A stretch of 64,000 nucleotides of DNA from Faecalibacillus intestinalis (GTDB taxonomy: Bacteria; Bacillota_I; Bacilli_A; Erysipelotrichales; Coprobacillaceae): the NCBI RefSeq assembly GCF_003024685.1, contig NZ_PYLQ01000001.1:62001-126000 (forward strand). The letters run 5' to 3'. The notes beneath the pieces were generated by a model, which was not told where the DNA came from, made no database searches, and saw only the letters and a program-made list of their open reading frames with translations. Numbering within the stretch: position 1 is the stretch's first letter; each line of letters begins with the position of its first letter. The translations under genes and the position numbers were made by a program. Of the stretch, positions 49,428 through 58,925 are shown in pieces.

Positions 49428-50332
49428 ATCAATCCAAATTGAAGAAATAGTAAACAAAGAATAAAAGAAAGAATTCCATGATAGAGACGAGAAAGAAAAT
49501 ATTTTTTAAAAGAATAGGGAATAGCTTCTAAGAGATTATCAGCTTGCATCATAACGGAAAAACCACTAAAAGAGAGAAAGAAACATACAAAAGGAAGCAT
49601 TTTTTTGGACTGATGAATGATCTTTAAAGAGCCACTACTAAATTCTAAAATTCCTTTAAGATAATCAAAAGAAAATTGAGGAAAAACATCTTGTAAAAAA
49701 GAAACAAAAAATTGGAAAATCAACATATATCCTAAAATAAAGAGGAAAGCATAGACACTGGAAAGAACACTTTTTTTAAAGGCTTTTACAAAAGAAAGAT
49801 GTGGTTGTTTTAGAGTTTGTCGTACTTGTTTAAAGGTAAGTTTTTTTTGAGGATGGTGATAAAATAAGGCAAGTATGAGACTTGGTAGAAGGTGACAAAT
49901 AAAAATTAAAAGAGAATAGGGTGTGTTTAAGGAAACAAAAATAAAAGAGATGGAACTAAAAGAAGCAATGGAGAGAAGATGTTGAAGTTCATCAAGGTCA
50001 ATATAATTTAATTCATAAGCTTCTTTAATGATTTTTACATTGGTTGGATAGCCACAAAAAAAGGAAACAAAATAAAGAGAGGACATCATTGGTGTCAATG
50101 AAAATAAATTATAAAAAGGAATTTGTAAAAAATAAGCAAGGATATCTAAAATACCTAGATTTAAACAAAGTGAAACAAGAATCATGAACGGAAGTAAAGA
50201 GGGTAGAAGATTTTTAAAGACAATGGTAATGACATCATGGCTGACATCAACAATTGTTGACATATGAAAAAAAGAAAAAAGTGTTAAAAATGTGACAAAG
50301 AGTAAAGTAAAATAGTCATTATATCTTTTCAT
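49424..50332 (-). CDS. ylbJ: YlbJ-like integral membrane protein (sporulation/nucleoside-recognition family)
   Basis: A 302-residue membrane protein with eight or so helices. Family marks: VFKNLLPSLLPFMILVSLCLNLGILD, FFCGYPTNVKIIKEAYE (conserved GYP and N) and FSSISFIFVS. It resembles YlbJ, a membrane protein needed at a late stage of Bacillus sporulation. The perR promoter begins inside its last codons, so transcription of ylbJ may feed into perR. Divergent from hflX. Confidence 0.85.
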   Translation of the reverse strand: MKRYNDYFTLLFVTFLTLFSFFHMSTIVDVSHDVITIVFKNLLPSLLPFMILVSLCLNLGILDILAYFLQIPFYNLFSLTPMMSSLYFVSFFCGYPTNVKIIKEAYELNYIDLDELQHLLSIASFSSISFIFVSLNTPYSLLIFICHLLPSLILALFYHHPQKKLTFKQVRQTLKQPHLSFVKAFKKSVLSSVYAFLFILGYMLIFQFFVSFLQDVFPQFSFDYLKGILEFSSGSLKIIHQSKKMLPFVCFFLSFSGFSVMMQADNLLEAIPYSFKKYFLSRLYHGILSFILCLLFLQFGLI

Positions 50333-50372
50333 AGCGTCTCCTAATTGGTAGAATACTTAAAGAGGTGAAAGA

Positions 50373-51578
50373 ATGAAAGCAATCTTAGTATTAACATCAA
50401 CAAATCCTTTTTATGAAGAAGAATTAAAATCTTTATGTGAGGCGTGTCATATTGAAGTGGTAGATGTGGTGATTCAAAAATTAGAAAAAATAAATCCAGC
50501 AACGTATATTGGTAAAGGTAAAATTGAAGAAATTAAATTAAAACTTCAAGATGAAATGGTTATCTTTGATAATGAACTTACACCATTACAAGTAAAGAAT
50601 TTAACAGATCTTCTAGAAACAGAAGTAACAGATCGTACAGATTTAATTTTACGTATATTTGATGAACGAGCCAAAACAAAAGAGGCTAAACTACAGGTAG
50701 AAATTGCTCGTGATCAGTATTTATTACCACGTCTTGTGGGAATGCAAGAACATATGTCTCATCAACAAGGAGGTTCAGGTTTTAGGGGTTCAGGTGAAAA
50801 ACAAATTGAACTTGATCGAAGAATCATTGCAAGAAAGCTTGCCCGTTCTCGAAAAGAACTTGCTGAAATCGTCAAACAAAGACAAGTACAAAGACAAAGA
50901 AGAAAGAATAATCAAATTCCTGTTATTGCTTTAGTTGGCTATACAAATAGTGGCAAATCGACCTTATTGAATACTTTATGCCAGGATAAACAAAAGAAAG
51001 TCTTTGAAAAAGATATGTTATTTGCGACTCTAGAAACATCCACAAGACATATTAAAATGAAAAATCATGATTGTTTGCTTACGGATACGGTTGGTTTTAT
51101 TGAAAGATTGCCACATCATTTAATTCAAGCTTTTCGCTCTACTTTAGAAGAAGTCAAAGAAGCAGATTTATTTTTACATGTTGTAGATACAAGTTTTGAA
51201 GACTATCAAATGCAAGTAGAAACAACGAATGAGGTTTTAAAATCATTAGGGGTTGAAAATACACCAATGATTTATGTTTATAATAAAATTGATTTAAATA
51301 AATATGCTTATATTCAACCACAATCACCGTATGTTTTTATTTCTGCAAAATATAAAAGAGGTTTTGATTTATTAGAAGATGAAATCTCACATCTGCTCTT
51401 TAAAGATTATGAAGTATTTGAACTCTCTATTCCTTATAGTCAAGGAGAAGATTTTAAATATTTACATCAACATTGTTATGTAAAAGAAATAGAATACTTA
51501 GAAAAGAGTATTTATTTAAAAATAGAAGCAAGAAGACAAGAAATAAAGAACTATTTACATTATTGTTTAAAACATTAA
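50373..51578 (+). CDS. hflX: GTPase HflX
   Basis: Ribosome-binding GTPase that splits stalled or hibernating ribosomes. The 401 residues have the HflX N-domain (about 1-180, with NPATYIGKGKIEEI, FDNELTPLQVKNL and GGSGFRGSGEKQIELDRR) and the G domain: G1 GYTNSGKS (189-196), G3 DTVGF and G4 NKID. The C-terminal domain is short. Nearby arrangement: divergent from ylbJ, convergent with the DUF1846 gene. Confidence 0.95.
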   Translation: MKAILVLTSTNPFYEEELKSLCEACHIEVVDVVIQKLEKINPATYIGKGKIEEIKLKLQDEMVIFDNELTPLQVKNLTDLLETEVTDRTDLILRIFDERAKTKEAKLQVEIARDQYLLPRLVGMQEHMSHQQGGSGFRGSGEKQIELDRRIIARKLARSRKELAEIVKQRQVQRQRRKNNQIPVIALVGYTNSGKSTLLNTLCQDKQKKVFEKDMLFATLETSTRHIKMKNHDCLLTDTVGFIERLPHHLIQAFRSTLEEVKEADLFLHVVDTSFEDYQMQVETTNEVLKSLGVENTPMIYVYNKIDLNKYAYIQPQSPYVFISAKYKRGFDLLEDEISHLLFKDYEVFELSIPYSQGEDFKYLHQHCYVKEIEYLEKSIYLKIEARRQEIKNYLHYCLKH

Positions 51579-51580
51579 AA

Positions 51581-51604
51581 AAATAAGCCAAAATTGGCTT
51601 ATTT
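51581..51604. terminator. bidirectional terminator (hflX / DUF1846)
   Basis: AAATAAGCC-AAAATT-GGCTTATTT with flanking A and T runs. Confidence 0.92.
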
Positions 51605-53083
51605 TTGATATATACGATTAAATTGGAATTTATCTTCTGAAGTTAAACGGATACCTAAACGTTTTAAAGTATCAATATCAGTTTCAGATAAGATAACAGA
51701 TGAATGAGCTTCGCAATATTGTAATTGTTCAATACAAGATAAAGCTTTTTTAGCATTTTCATTATTATTTGCAGAAATAGATAATGAAAGTAAAACTTCA
51801 TCTGTATGTAAACGAGGATTCTTATTCTTTAAGATTCCTTTTTTTAGTTTAGATACGGGTTCAATAACTTCAGGTTCAATAAGCAAAATATCATCATCAA
51901 TATTGGCAAGATATTTTAATGCATTTAATAAACATGCTGAAGCACTTCCAAGTAAAGATGTTGTTTTACCAGTAATAATATGTCCATCATTAAGTTCAAT
52001 CGCAAATCCTGGTTCATTGGTTTGTTCTTCGATTTCTAATGCAGGATTGACACATTTACGATCTGTAGCTTTTAAAGCTAAAGAAAGCATGATGGCTTCG
52101 ATTTTAGAAATAGCTGATTTATCAACAAGACCACGTTTAAAATCAAGTTTTGTTTGATAATAACGACGAATAATTTCTTGTTTACTTGCTTCTTTACATG
52201 CTTCATCATCAATAATTGCATTTCCAGCCATATTTACACCCATATCAGTAGGTGATTTATAAGGACAAGTTGACATGATCTTTTTGAATGTTGATTCTAA
52301 AACCGGAAAGATTTCAACATCTCTATTATAGTTGACAGTTGTTTCGTTATAAGCTTCTAAATGGAATGGGTCAATCATATTGACGTCATTTAAATCTGCA
52401 GTTGCTGCTTCATAAGCTAAATTGACTGGATGTTTTAAAGGAATATTCCAAATAGGGAATGTTTCAAACTTCGCATATCCTGCTTTAATACCATGAGTAT
52501 ATTCATGATAAAGTTGTGATAAACAAGTCGCCATTTTTCCACTTCCTGGACCAGGTGCTGTTACGACAACAAGTGGTTTTGTTGTTTCAATGTAATCATT
52601 GATTCCAAATCCTTCTTCTGAAACGATTTTTTCAATATCATTTGGATAACCTGCAATAGGGTAATGCCTAAAGACTTTAATTCCTAAGTTTTCTAGTTTC
52701 TTTTGAAAAGCAATAGCATGTACTTGATTTTCAAAACGTGTAATTGTAACACTTCCAACATAAAGTCCAATGTTTTGGAAAGCATCAATCAATCTTAAAA
52801 CTTCTAAATCATAAGTGATTCCTAAATCACCACGCATTTTATTGTTTTCAATGTCATTGGCGTTAATGACAATAATAATTTCTGCATCTTGTTTCAATTC
52901 TAATAACATTTTTAATTTACTATCTGGTTCAAATCCAGGTAAAACACGAGATGCATGGTGGTCATCAAATAATTTACCACCAAATTCTAAGTAAAGTTTG
53001 TTATCAAATTGTTTGATACGTTCTTTGATATGTTTTGATTGTAATTCAATATATTTTTCGTTACTAAATCCAATTTTTCTCAT
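51599..53083 (-). CDS. DUF1846/UPF0371 family protein
   Basis: A 494-residue cytoplasmic protein conserved along its length with UPF0371: KIGFSNEKYIELQSKHI, EFGGKLFDDHHASRVLPGF, TAPGPGSGKMATCLSQLYHE (P-loop-like), and FHLEAYNETTVNYNRDVE. The GPGSGK loop hints at nucleotide or phosphate binding. Function is not established in the family to my knowledge; it is widespread in Firmicutes and Actinobacteria. Monocistronic, divergent from argF. Confidence 0.93.
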   Translation of the reverse strand: MRKIGFSNEKYIELQSKHIKERIKQFDNKLYLEFGGKLFDDHHASRVLPGFEPDSKLKMLLELKQDAEIIIVINANDIENNKMRGDLGITYDLEVLRLIDAFQNIGLYVGSVTITRFENQVHAIAFQKKLENLGIKVFRHYPIAGYPNDIEKIVSEEGFGINDYIETTKPLVVVTAPGPGSGKMATCLSQLYHEYTHGIKAGYAKFETFPIWNIPLKHPVNLAYEAATADLNDVNMIDPFHLEAYNETTVNYNRDVEIFPVLESTFKKIMSTCPYKSPTDMGVNMAGNAIIDDEACKEASKQEIIRRYYQTKLDFKRGLVDKSAISKIEAIMLSLALKATDRKCVNPALEIEEQTNEPGFAIELNDGHIITGKTTSLLGSASACLLNALKYLANIDDDILLIEPEVIEPVSKLKKGILKNKNPRLHTDEVLLSLSISANNNENAKKALSCIEQLQYCEAHSSVILSETDIDTLKRLGIRLTSEDKFQFNRIYQK

Positions 53084-53158
53084 CTTTTATTTTCTCCCCG
53101 CTCCTTATTATATATAAATTGTTTGATTTTTAAACAAAATAATAATTATTTATCAATA

Positions 53159-53187
53159 TTGAAGAAATATCAGTAATTTGATAGAAT
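53159..53187 (+). promoter_or_regulatory. promoter of argF
   Basis: TTGAAG (53159-53164), 17-base spacer, TAGAAT (53182-53187). No T-box precedes it, unlike argC. Confidence 0.6.
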
Positions 53188-53212
53188 AGATACTATTAAA
53201 AGGGGGATTACT

Positions 53213-54205
53213 ATGAATCTTAAAAATAGACATTTTTTAACATTAAAAGATTATTCTAAAGAAGAAATTAAATACTTATTAGATTTAGCACATCAATTAA
53301 AAGTAGATAAAAAAGCGGGAAAAATTGGACAACATTTATTAGGGAAAAATGTATGTTTGATTTTTGAAAAAACATCAACAAGAACACGATGTTCTTTTGA
53401 AGTGGCTGCTTTAGATGAAGGTGGACATGCGACATTTTTAAGTAACTCACAAATGGGGAAAAAAGAATCTATTGAAGATACAGCAAAAGTATTAGGAAGA
53501 ATGTATGATGGTATTGAATTTAGAGGATTTAAACAAGAAACAGTAGAAGCACTAGCAAAATATTCAGGAGTACCTGTATGGAATGGTTTAACAGATGTCG
53601 ATCATCCAACTCAAACACTTGCTGATTTTCTAACAATCGAAGAACATTTAGATAAACCATTAGAAGATATTAAATTTGTCTTTACTGGAGATATTCGTAA
53701 CAATGTTTGTTATGGTTTGATGTATGGAGCAGTCAAAATGGGAATGCATTTTGTTTGTCTAGGTCCAAAATCATTACATATCGATCCAGAAGTTTTAGCT
53801 TATTGTAAAGAAGAAGCTAAAAAATCAGGTGGAACAATTGAAGTGACAGATAATGTTGATGAAGCAGTTAAAGAAGCTGATGTTATTTATACAGATATTT
53901 GGGTAAGTATGGGGGAAGATGAAAGCTTATATAAACCAAGAGTAGAAATGTTATCACCATATAAAGTAACTCAAGAAATGATGAGTAAAACAGGTAAGGA
54001 TTCGACTTTATTTATGCATTGTTTACCTTCATTCCATGATTTTGAAACAACTGTAGCAAAAACAAAACATGAAGAAGGTATTGATATTCGAGAAGTTGAA
54101 GATGAAGTCTTTAGATCAAAAAATTCTGTAGTTTTTGATGAAGCTGAAAATAGAATGCATACAATTAAAGCTGTCATGGTCGCAACAATTGGAAAAGATG
54201 CTTAG
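53213..54205 (+). CDS. argF: ornithine carbamoyltransferase
   Basis: Joins ornithine and carbamoyl phosphate to citrulline. The 330 residues contain the carbamoyl-phosphate motif STRTRCSFE, the [10 protein letters not shown] motif and the ornithine-binding HCLPSFHD. It could be catabolic or biosynthetic; its nearness to argG/H and argCJB and absence of arcA/arcC favour biosynthesis. Monocistronic. The terminator hairpin overlaps its stop codon. Confidence 0.95.
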   Translation: MNLKNRHFLTLKDYSKEEIKYLLDLAHQLKVDKKAGKIGQHLLGKNVCLIFEKTSTRTRCSFEVAALDEGGHATFLSNSQMGKKESIEDTAKVLGRMYDGIEFRGFKQETVEALAKYSGVPVWNGLTDVDHPTQTLADFLTIEEHLDKPLEDIKFVFTGDIRNNVCYGLMYGAVKMGMHFVCLGPKSLHIDPEVLAYCKEEAKKSGGTIEVTDNVDEAVKEADVIYTDIWVSMGEDESLYKPRVEMLSPYKVTQEMMSKTGKDSTLFMHCLPSFHDFETTVAKTKHEEGIDIREVEDEVFRSKNSVVFDEAENRMHTIKAVMVATIGKDA

Positions 54206-54216
54206 GCATCTTTTTT
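54193..54216 (+). terminator. terminator of argF
   Basis: AAAAGATGC-TTAG-GCATCTTTT plus T; the stop codon is in the loop. Confidence 0.88.
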
Positions 54217-54279
54217 AAATTTGTTTCTTTTTTAAGCAAATTATTTAATTTTGTGCTATGATAATTTTAGGTGATCAAT

Positions 54280-55038
54280 ATGAAAGGTAAGACATATGTA
54301 CTTTCTGATATTCATGGTAATTTTGAAATATTTAAAAGAATGTTAGAAAAAATACAATTTAATAGTCATGATCAACTTTATATACTTGGAGATATTTGTG
54401 ATCGCGGACCTTGCAGTTTAGATATCTATTTTTATATTCAAAAGTTTGATAATATTACTTTACTTAAAGGCAATCATGAATATATGATGCAAGAAGCTTT
54501 AAAAGAAGCAATTGATCATAATGATTTTGATTTTCCTAGTTGTGAATTTAAATTATGGGCACAAAATGGTGGAGAAAAAACAATAGAAAATATTCGAAAT
54601 TATTTATGTAAAAAGAATTTGTATCATTGTGATTATACAATTGTAAGAAATGTCTTTTTGAGAAATCTTTATAATTATCTTAAAAACTTACCTTTATATA
54701 TTGAACTTACTGTTAATCATAAAGATTATGTATTAGTACATGCAGGAATAGATCCCGAAAATTCATTAGAAGATCAAGAAGAAGATACGCTTTTATGGAT
54801 TCGAGATTATTTCTTTTTAAGTGAATGTGACTTAAAAAAGACATATATTTTTGGACATACACCACTTTGTTTTATTAATCGAGATAAAAGTTTTGATGTT
54901 TGGTATGATGATGAGTTTCATAATAAGATAGGTATAGATGGTGGTCTTGCTTTAGGAGAAAGAGGACAACTGAATTGTATATGTTTAGATGATGATAAAG
55001 TTTTTGTAATCAAAATGAGTGAGGTTAATCATGCGTAG
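54280..55038 (+). CDS. calcineurin-like metallophosphoesterase (PrpE/ApaH-type)
   Basis: A 252-residue phosphatase of the PPP type: LSDIHGNFEIF, ILGDICDRGPCSLD and LKGNHEYMM, then a C-terminal VLVHAGID and FGHTP with the remaining metal ligands. All metal motifs are intact. Members include Ser/Thr protein phosphatases and diadenosine tetraphosphatases; which is not clear. An in-frame GTG at 54271 lies in the SD AGGTGA; ATG 54280 is used. Overlaps the RpiR-family gene by eight bases. Confidence 0.88.
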   Translation: MKGKTYVLSDIHGNFEIFKRMLEKIQFNSHDQLYILGDICDRGPCSLDIYFYIQKFDNITLLKGNHEYMMQEALKEAIDHNDFDFPSCEFKLWAQNGGEKTIENIRNYLCKKNLYHCDYTIVRNVFLRNLYNYLKNLPLYIELTVNHKDYVLVHAGIDPENSLEDQEEDTLLWIRDYFFLSECDLKKTYIFGHTPLCFINRDKSFDVWYDDEFHNKIGIDGGLALGERGQLNCICLDDDKVFVIKMSEVNHA

Positions 55039-55843
55039 TGCTTTTTATAATTTAATTAATTTTATTAATACGGCTAAAGTAGATGATGTTTATGCAAATG
55101 CAGCTAAAAAGATATTAGAAAATATTAATAAAATACCAGAGTTAAATATTACAGATGTTGCAGAAATGTGTTTTGTTTCTACAGCAACAATTTCAAGACT
55201 ATGTCGAAAACTTAATTATGAAAGCTTCAGTGATTTTAAAATGGATGTGACCATGAATTTACGTTATTTTAATCATGATTCAATGCGTATGCAATTTGAC
55301 CATCAACTTCCTGTTTTACCAGTTGCAGGAAAAACAACTAAAGATTTATTTAATGATCATTTTGAAAATATTGTACAAAACTTAAGATCAACTTATGAAA
55401 TGATCGAATTTGAAGAATTAGAAAAACTGGTAGATCTTATTTATCAAAGTAATGAAATTTGTTTTGCGGGTAACTTTTTTACCCAATCTGTTTCCATGCA
55501 ACTACAAATTGAATTATCCTATTTAGGAAAGAAATGTACAGGAATGTATCCTTTACAAAGTCAAAAAGAAGTGGTTCGTGATTTAACAGGAAATGATTTG
55601 ATTATTGTTTCTTCGATTGCAGGAGGTTATTGGCAAGATCATCCAGATATGTTAAGAGAGATTGCAAAAAGTAGAGCACATAAAATATGTATTACTCAAG
55701 TAGAAAATATACCATATCAAGAGCAATTTGATATGATTATTCAAGTAGGAACAGATCATTTATCTTTGATTGGTAAGTTTTCGATTACCTATATTTTTGA
55801 ATTATTAGAAGCGCTTTATCATATAAAATATGGAAGAGCATAA
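55031..55843 (+). CDS. RpiR-family regulator (HTH + SIS domain)
   Basis: A 270-residue regulator with an N-terminal HTH_6 domain (about 1-75: NITDVAEMCFVSTATISRLCRKLNY, FSDFK) and a C-terminal SIS sugar-phosphate domain (about 115-265, with EICFAGNFFTQSVSMQLQIEL and DLIIVSSIAGG). The ligand is probably a phosphorylated sugar. It is co-read with the phosphatase gene, so a sugar-phosphate link between the two is possible. No sugar catabolic gene is adjacent. GTG 55019 is rejected in favour of ATG 55031 behind GAGG. Confidence 0.9.
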   Translation: MRSAFYNLINFINTAKVDDVYANAAKKILENINKIPELNITDVAEMCFVSTATISRLCRKLNYESFSDFKMDVTMNLRYFNHDSMRMQFDHQLPVLPVAGKTTKDLFNDHFENIVQNLRSTYEMIEFEELEKLVDLIYQSNEICFAGNFFTQSVSMQLQIELSYLGKKCTGMYPLQSQKEVVRDLTGNDLIIVSSIAGGYWQDHPDMLREIAKSRAHKICITQVENIPYQEQFDMIIQVGTDHLSLIGKFSITYIFELLEALYHIKYGRA

Positions 55844-55844
55844 G

Positions 55845-55868
55845 AAAAAGGGCAAACGCCCTTTTTAA
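55845..55868. terminator. bidirectional terminator (RpiR / argH)
   Basis: AAAAAGGGC-AAAC-GCCCTTTTT. Confidence 0.93.
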
Positions 55869-57241
55869 AATTGTTTTAAGTATTCTTCATTTAAAGCAAT
55901 AACTTTTTTCATCATATCTTGTCCACATGCACCTATAGTATTTCTTTTGTTAACGCACGTATTAACATCAATAGCTTGATAAACATCTTCTTCAAAAACA
56001 TCAGAAATATTTTTAAATTCTTCTAGAGAAAGTTCATCAAGATCTTTATTTTGACTAATTGCATATAAGACAAGTTGTCCAATAATACCATGTGCATCTC
56101 TAAAAGGAACACCTTTATTGACAAGGTAATCAGCAGCATCAGTAGCGTTTGTAAAACCACCAGTTGCTGATTTTTTCATTTTTTCTTTATTAAATGTTGT
56201 TGTTTTTAACATATCACTTAATAATTGAAGACAACCTTTAGTAGTATTTAAAGCATCAAAATACATTTCTTTATCTTCTTGCATATCTTTATTATAAGCA
56301 AGAGGTAAACCTTTCATTGTTGTTAAAAATCCCATTAAAGCACCATAAACACGTCCTGTTTTTCCTCTAATTAACTCGCAAATATCAGGGTTTTTCTTTT
56401 GTGGCATAATAGAAGAACCAGTAGAGAAAGTATCATCTAGATCAATGAATTGATATTCGTTGGTATTCCAAATAATCATTTCTTCAGATAAACGAGACAT
56501 ATGCATCATCATAGTAGACATTGCACTTAAAAGTTCAATTAAATAATCACGATCTGAAACACCATCAATACTATTTAAACAAGGTCCTTTAAAACCTAAA
56601 ATTTCAGCACTGTATTCTCTATCTAAGGGATAAGTTGTTCCAGCAAGAGCCCCAGAACCTAATGGACAATAATCCATTCTTTCGTAAATATCATGTAAAC
56701 GTGATTGATCACGCTTAAACATTTCAAAATAAGCTCCCATATGATGAGCTAAAGTAATTGGTTGTGCTTTTTGTAGATGGGTAAAACCAGGCATGATAGT
56801 ATCTACGTGTTCTTTCATGATTTTATGAATGGTTTTTAATAAATCAACAAGTAAAGTATTCAACATTTCTATTTGATCTTTTGTATAAAGTCTCATGTCT
56901 AAAGCAACTTGGTCATTTCTACTTCTACCAGTATGTAATTTTTTACCAGTATCACCAATACGATCAATTAATGTAGATTCTACAAAGCTATGAATGTCTT
57001 CAAAGCTTTCATCAATTTCTAATGTTCCATTTTCAACTTCATTTAAAATTTCTTTTAAAGTTTTTTCAATGAGTTGACCTTCTTCTTGTGTTAAGATTTC
57101 TTGTTTTGTTAGCATTTTTACATGACCAATGCTTCCTTTGATATCTTGACTGGCAAAAGTCTTATCAAATTTAATAGAAGCATTAAAATCATAAACAAGT
57201 TGGTTTGTAGGTTTAGTGAATCTTCCACCCCATAAATTCAT
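55865..57241 (-). CDS. argH: argininosuccinate lyase
   Basis: Final arginine step: cleaves argininosuccinate to arginine and fumarate. The 458 residues contain [35 protein letters not shown] and the superfamily signature [12 protein letters not shown] with the catalytic serine loop. Second gene of argG-argH, with SD AGGAGG; a hairpin lies in the 39-base gap to argG. Confidence 0.96.
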   Translation of the reverse strand: MNLWGGRFTKPTNQLVYDFNASIKFDKTFASQDIKGSIGHVKMLTKQEILTQEEGQLIEKTLKEILNEVENGTLEIDESFEDIHSFVESTLIDRIGDTGKKLHTGRSRNDQVALDMRLYTKDQIEMLNTLLVDLLKTIHKIMKEHVDTIMPGFTHLQKAQPITLAHHMGAYFEMFKRDQSRLHDIYERMDYCPLGSGALAGTTYPLDREYSAEILGFKGPCLNSIDGVSDRDYLIELLSAMSTMMMHMSRLSEEMIIWNTNEYQFIDLDDTFSTGSSIMPQKKNPDICELIRGKTGRVYGALMGFLTTMKGLPLAYNKDMQEDKEMYFDALNTTKGCLQLLSDMLKTTTFNKEKMKKSATGGFTNATDAADYLVNKGVPFRDAHGIIGQLVLYAISQNKDLDELSLEEFKNISDVFEEDVYQAIDVNTCVNKRNTIGACGQDMMKKVIALNEEYLKQF

Positions 57242-57258
57242 AAATTTCCTCCTTTAAA

Positions 57259-57283
57259 TAAAAAGAGCAGTGGGCTCTTTTTA
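57259..57283 (-). terminator. internal terminator/attenuator between argG and argH
   Basis: AAAAGAGC / GCTCTTTT stem with AGTGG loop and a T run on the minus strand. argH has no separate promoter that I can see, so partial read-through is likely. Confidence 0.75.
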
Positions 57284-58492
57284 TTTTTTGTTATTTAATT
57301 TCATTGCACGTACTTTAGTTGAAAGACCATATAAAGTAATGAATCCTTCAGCATCATGATGATCGTATAAATCACCAGTTTTAAATGAAGCGATATCTTC
57401 ATCATATAATGAGTAAGGAGAAGTTGTACCTTCTTTAATAATATTACCTTTATATAATCTAAAGTTTGTTGTACCTGTTACATATTCTTGAGTTTTATCA
57501 ACAAAAGCAGTTAGTGCTTCTCTAAGTGGTGAGAACCATTTAGCAGCATAAACAAGTTCAGCAAATTCAACAGAAACAAGACGTTTATATTTAAGTGTTT
57601 CTCTATCTAAGATAAGTTCTTCTAATTGTTGATGTGCTTCCATTAAGATAGTACCACCTGGTGTTTCATAAACACCTCTTGATTTCATACCAACAACACG
57701 GTTTTCTACGATGTCAATAATACCAATACCATGTTGACCACCGATTTCATTTAATTTTTCTAAGATTTCTCTTTGTGATAATTTTTCACCATTTAAAGCT
57801 ACAGGAACACCTTTTTCCCAATCAATTGATAAGTGAACATCTTCTTCTGGAGCTTTTTCTGGAGAATTTGATAATACTAATAAGTGATCATAATTTGGAG
57901 CACATGATGGATCTTCTAATTCTAATCCTTCATGAGAAATATGCCAAATATTTCTATCACGAGAATAGCTATTATCAGCAGAGAAAGGTAAATTAATACC
58001 ATGAGCTCTACAGTATTCAATTTCAGATTCACGAGAATCCATTGTCCATTTAGGATCACGCCAAGCAGCGATAATCTTTAAATCTGGAGCTAAAGCTTTA
58101 ATTCCTAATTCAAAACGAATTTGGTCGTTCCCTTTACCAGTAGCACCATGACAAATAGCAACAGCACCTTCTTTACGAGCAACATCAACTAATACTTTCG
58201 CGATTAATGGACGAGCAGTTGCAGTCCCTAATAAGTATTTGTATTCAAATACAGCATCTGCTTGAACAGTAGGCATAATGTAATTTTCTACGTATTCATC
58301 AACCACATTTTCAATATAAAGTTTACTTGCTCCACAAGCTTTTGCACGTTCTTCTAGGCCATCTAATTCTTCTTTTTGACCAACATCAATACAGCAACAA
58401 ATAACTTCATAATCATAGTTTTCTTTTAGCCATGGAATGATTGCAGTTGTATCTAATCCGCCAGAATAAGCTAAAACAACTTTTTCTTTCAT
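57281..58492 (-). CDS. argG: argininosuccinate synthase
   Basis: Joins citrulline and aspartate with ATP. The 403 residues begin VVLAYSGGLDTTAIIPWLKE, the PP-loop for ATP, followed by IDVGQ, ATARPLIAK, CHGATGKGNDQIRFELG and the aspartate/citrulline segment YSRDRNIWHISHEG. A promoter (58533-58561) is seen ahead. First gene of argG-argH. It is divergent from the T-box-controlled argCJB operon. Confidence 0.97.
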   Translation of the reverse strand: MKEKVVLAYSGGLDTTAIIPWLKENYDYEVICCCIDVGQKEELDGLEERAKACGASKLYIENVVDEYVENYIMPTVQADAVFEYKYLLGTATARPLIAKVLVDVARKEGAVAICHGATGKGNDQIRFELGIKALAPDLKIIAAWRDPKWTMDSRESEIEYCRAHGINLPFSADNSYSRDRNIWHISHEGLELEDPSCAPNYDHLLVLSNSPEKAPEEDVHLSIDWEKGVPVALNGEKLSQREILEKLNEIGGQHGIGIIDIVENRVVGMKSRGVYETPGGTILMEAHQQLEELILDRETLKYKRLVSVEFAELVYAAKWFSPLREALTAFVDKTQEYVTGTTNFRLYKGNIIKEGTTSPYSLYDEDIASFKTGDLYDHHDAEGFITLYGLSTKVRAMKLNNKK

Positions 58493-58532
58493 TTATAGTT
58501 TCCCCCTTGTTTTTATATTATAAATTATTATT

Positions 58533-58561
58533 ATCATAAACTACTTTTTTTAAATATGCAA
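58533..58561 (-). promoter_or_regulatory. promoter of argG-argH
   Basis: Minus strand: TTGCAT (58556-58561), 17-base spacer, TATGAT (58533-58538). No T-box element is seen in the 40-base leader. Confidence 0.65.
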
Positions 58562-58644
58562 TATCCTTGTCGAAATGTTGGATGTTAAAAAAGGTAAACG
58601 TATCTTTATTATATATAAAAAATTTTTTTCTTAATAAATCATTA

Positions 58645-58672
58645 TTGACAAAATGGAAATTTGTCATATAAT
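58645..58672 (+). promoter_or_regulatory. promoter of the argCJB T-box operon with embedded inverted repeat
   Basis: TTGACA (58645-58650), 16-base spacer, TATAAT (58667-58672). TGACAAA (58646-58652) and TTTGTCA (58660-58666) form an inverted repeat across the promoter, a candidate repressor site in addition to the T-box. Confidence 0.8.
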
Positions 58673-58681
58673 GATTTTAAA

Positions 58682-58910
58682 CTCGAGGACTAAAAGAGTA
58701 GTCTTTATGGAAATAAGAGCGATCCTATGTTGATGGAAGATAGGAATGGAAGTAAAGATGAAGCGCATTTACGAGAGAAAAGATGGAAATTAAGTATATC
58801 TTTTGGTAGATCTGCCTTAAAGATGAAAGAGGTTGTAAGGTCAACTTACAACAATTAGAGTGGTAACGCGATCAGTCGTCTCTATTTAGAGACGGCTTTT
58901 TATTTTTTAT
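58682..58910 (+). promoter_or_regulatory. T-box riboswitch, probably arginine-specific
   Basis: A tRNA-sensing leader. Stem I is closed by CTCG (58682-58685) and CGAG (58772-58775). After the GAA of its 3' side lies CGC (58764-58766), a plausible Arg specifier; an adjacent GCG (Ala) register is the alternative. The conserved T-box core AGAGTGGTAACGCG is at 58857-58870. Uncharged tRNA-Arg pairing would prevent the terminator AGTCGTCTCT-ATTT-AGAGACGGCT (58874-58897) with its T tract. Arginine biosynthesis genes directly follow, supporting the Arg reading. Confidence 0.92.
58874..58909 (+). terminator. T-box regulated terminator of argCJB
   Basis: Ten-base-pair stem (one G-U), ATTT loop, T tract. 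It competes with the antiterminator that uses the T-box core upstream. Confidence 0.92.
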
Positions 58911-58925
58911 AGGGGGAAAAGTAGA

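Noticed and set aside
53100-53212. ArgR box ahead of argF
   Set aside because: A/T-rich sequence gives loose matches, but no pair of 18-bp ARG boxes at the usual spacing was found.
58493-58640. T-box or riboswitch upstream of argG on the minus strand
   Set aside because: Only a promoter and a leader of about 40 bases fit; no T-box core or terminator hairpin precedes argG.
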